Assembly (NCBI GenBank): GCA_937894805.1
Contig: CALAYR010000035.1
Span: 1-5,692, forward strand
Source of the DNA: an uncultured Acidimicrobiaceae bacterium
Lineage (GTDB): Bacteria > Actinomycetota > Acidimicrobiia > Acidimicrobiales > RAAP-2
Direction of reading: 5' to 3'
DNA length: 5,692 bases
Under the pieces are notes generated by a model. It made no database searches, was not told the origin of the DNA, and worked only from the letters and a program-made list of their open reading frames with translations. Positions 5,255 to 5,692 of the stretch are shown here, piece by piece; position 1 is the first letter of the stretch; every line of letters starts with the position of its first letter. The translations under genes and the position numbers were made by a program.

Positions 5255-5692
5255 GTGGAGGAGCGACCGTTTATCGACTGGACGCCAACGTTCACACCTT
5301 CTCAAGTCGCTTCGGCAACGCCAACGTTCACAGCGGTGCGGGCCTGGGGCAAGGGCGTGGGCCTGCTCCGAAATACCGGTGAGTCCGGTTCCGCTCAACT
5401 GTGGCGCTTCCGCAAGGGGGAGTGGCGTGCAATTAGCGCGGCCAGTGAGAAAATCGGCAGTGGTCTCTACGGTTACGGTGCCCCAGCCTGGACTCCCTTC
5501 GGTTCGCACCGCGCGCTTTGTCTCGTGCCGTCGCGAGGGGTTATTCAGCTGTACAACGACGCCGGTGTCGCTCTTCGCGCCTTCCCGGTCGAAGGACGAC
5601 AGCAAGGTTTCCCGGTTCGCTGGTCGAAGCACGAGTTCGCCTACGTGGCGGACTTTGGGCCCGAGGATGGGCGCGCCATCGTCGTGGTGGAC
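5255..5692 (+). CDS. beta-propeller protein, possibly N-terminus of an S9-type peptidase (3'-truncated by the window)
   Basis: The frame is open from GTG 5255 to the last base, 146 codons with no stop, so the gene continues beyond the window. The protein begins MEERPFIDWTPTFTPSQVAS and has no signal peptide. It then shows short beta-strand-like repeats rich in Trp, Tyr and Gly: AVRAWGKGVGLLRNTG, LWRFRKGEWRAIS, YGYGAPAWTPFGSHRALCL, IQLYNDAGVALRAFP, PVRWSKHEFAYVADF. This strand-turn rhythm and the YGYGAPAW block resemble the N-terminal propeller of acylaminoacyl/dipeptidyl peptidases (S9 family) or TolB-like proteins. The catalytic hydrolase domain, if there is one, lies outside the window. The start is chosen from the TACAAT element six bases upstream and the immediate open frame; GTG 5255 lies 33 bases from the divergent gene. 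The propeller class is moderately likely, and the peptidase call is tentative. Confidence 0.65.
   Translation, partial: MEERPFIDWTPTFTPSQVASATPTFTAVRAWGKGVGLLRNTGESGSAQLWRFRKGEWRAISAASEKIGSGLYGYGAPAWTPFGSHRALCLVPSRGVIQLYNDAGVALRAFPVEGRQQGFPVRWSKHEFAYVADFGPEDGRAIVVVD
5282..5332 (+). repeat. 15-base direct repeat, two in-frame copies
   Basis: ACGCCAACGTTCACA occurs at 5282-5296 and again at 5318-5332. The copies are offset by 36 bases, exactly 12 codons, so each encodes the same pentapeptide TPTFT at residues 10-14 and 22-26 of the propeller-like protein. The bases between the copies are not repeated. Confidence 0.9.

Noticed and set aside
5231..5632. Minus-strand open frame of 133 codons opposite the last gene
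   Set aside because: It lies antisense to a frame that is open to the window edge and shows propeller-like repeats. Its translation has no recognisable domain and is rich in Arg and Thr, as shadow frames often are.

Overview
The window is a dense stretch of bacterial chromosome with moderately high GC. It is almost entirely coding, with no RNA genes, CRISPR array or mobile element visible. The gene order CDP-alcohol phosphatidyltransferase, gcvH, FHA-domain protein, MerR regulator, DUF151 nuclease matches, from memory, the Mycobacterium tuberculosis block pgsA2 ... gcvH-garA-Rv1828-Rv1829. That order and the Rv1828/FtsR-type regulator point to Actinomycetota. The moderate GC, the KorB-type 2-oxoglutarate:ferredoxin oxidoreductase and the absence of the mycobacterial DUF881/small-basic-protein genes suggest a deep-branching lineage such as Acidimicrobiia, but this placement is inferred and uncertain.

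Layout. Bases 2-904 hold the 3' part of korB. Its end overlaps the start of a membrane CDP-alcohol phosphatidyltransferase (892-1500). Then follow gcvH (1516-1896), a GarA-like FHA protein with an N-terminal zinc ribbon (1908-2378), an FtsR-like MerR regulator (2375-3133), a DUF151 bifunctional nuclease (3175-3696) and a membrane-anchored or secreted DUF4232-like protein (3693-4241). All seven are on the + strand with gaps of 41 bases or less, and three junctions overlap, so this looks like one operon or a chain of coupled transcription units. The last of these genes meets, tail to tail, a minus-strand YhdH/AcuI-type oxidoreductase (4238-5221). A 33-base divergent gap separates that gene from the start of a beta-propeller/S9-peptidase-like gene (5255 to the window end), which is cut by the window edge.

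How the genes may work together. KorB interconverts 2-oxoglutarate and succinyl-CoA, GcvH carries the lipoyl arm of glycine cleavage, and GarA proteins in mycobacteria control enzymes at the 2-oxoglutarate/glutamate node. The first half of the window therefore groups central carbon and nitrogen genes with a possible FHA controller. That controller lacks the mycobacterial GarA phospho-switch motif and carries a zinc ribbon in its place. The other genes concern phospholipid synthesis and, by homology to FtsR, cell-division gene control.

The most notable regulatory signal is a repeated layout at three starts (3175, 5221 minus, 5255): a TANNNT -10-like hexamer, exactly six bases, then the start codon. 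This is what leaderless transcripts look like. At 5222-5254 two such promoters face away from each other and must compete for the same DNA. No wholly new system is evident; the best leads are the zinc-ribbon GarA variant beside korB and the interlocked leaderless promoters.
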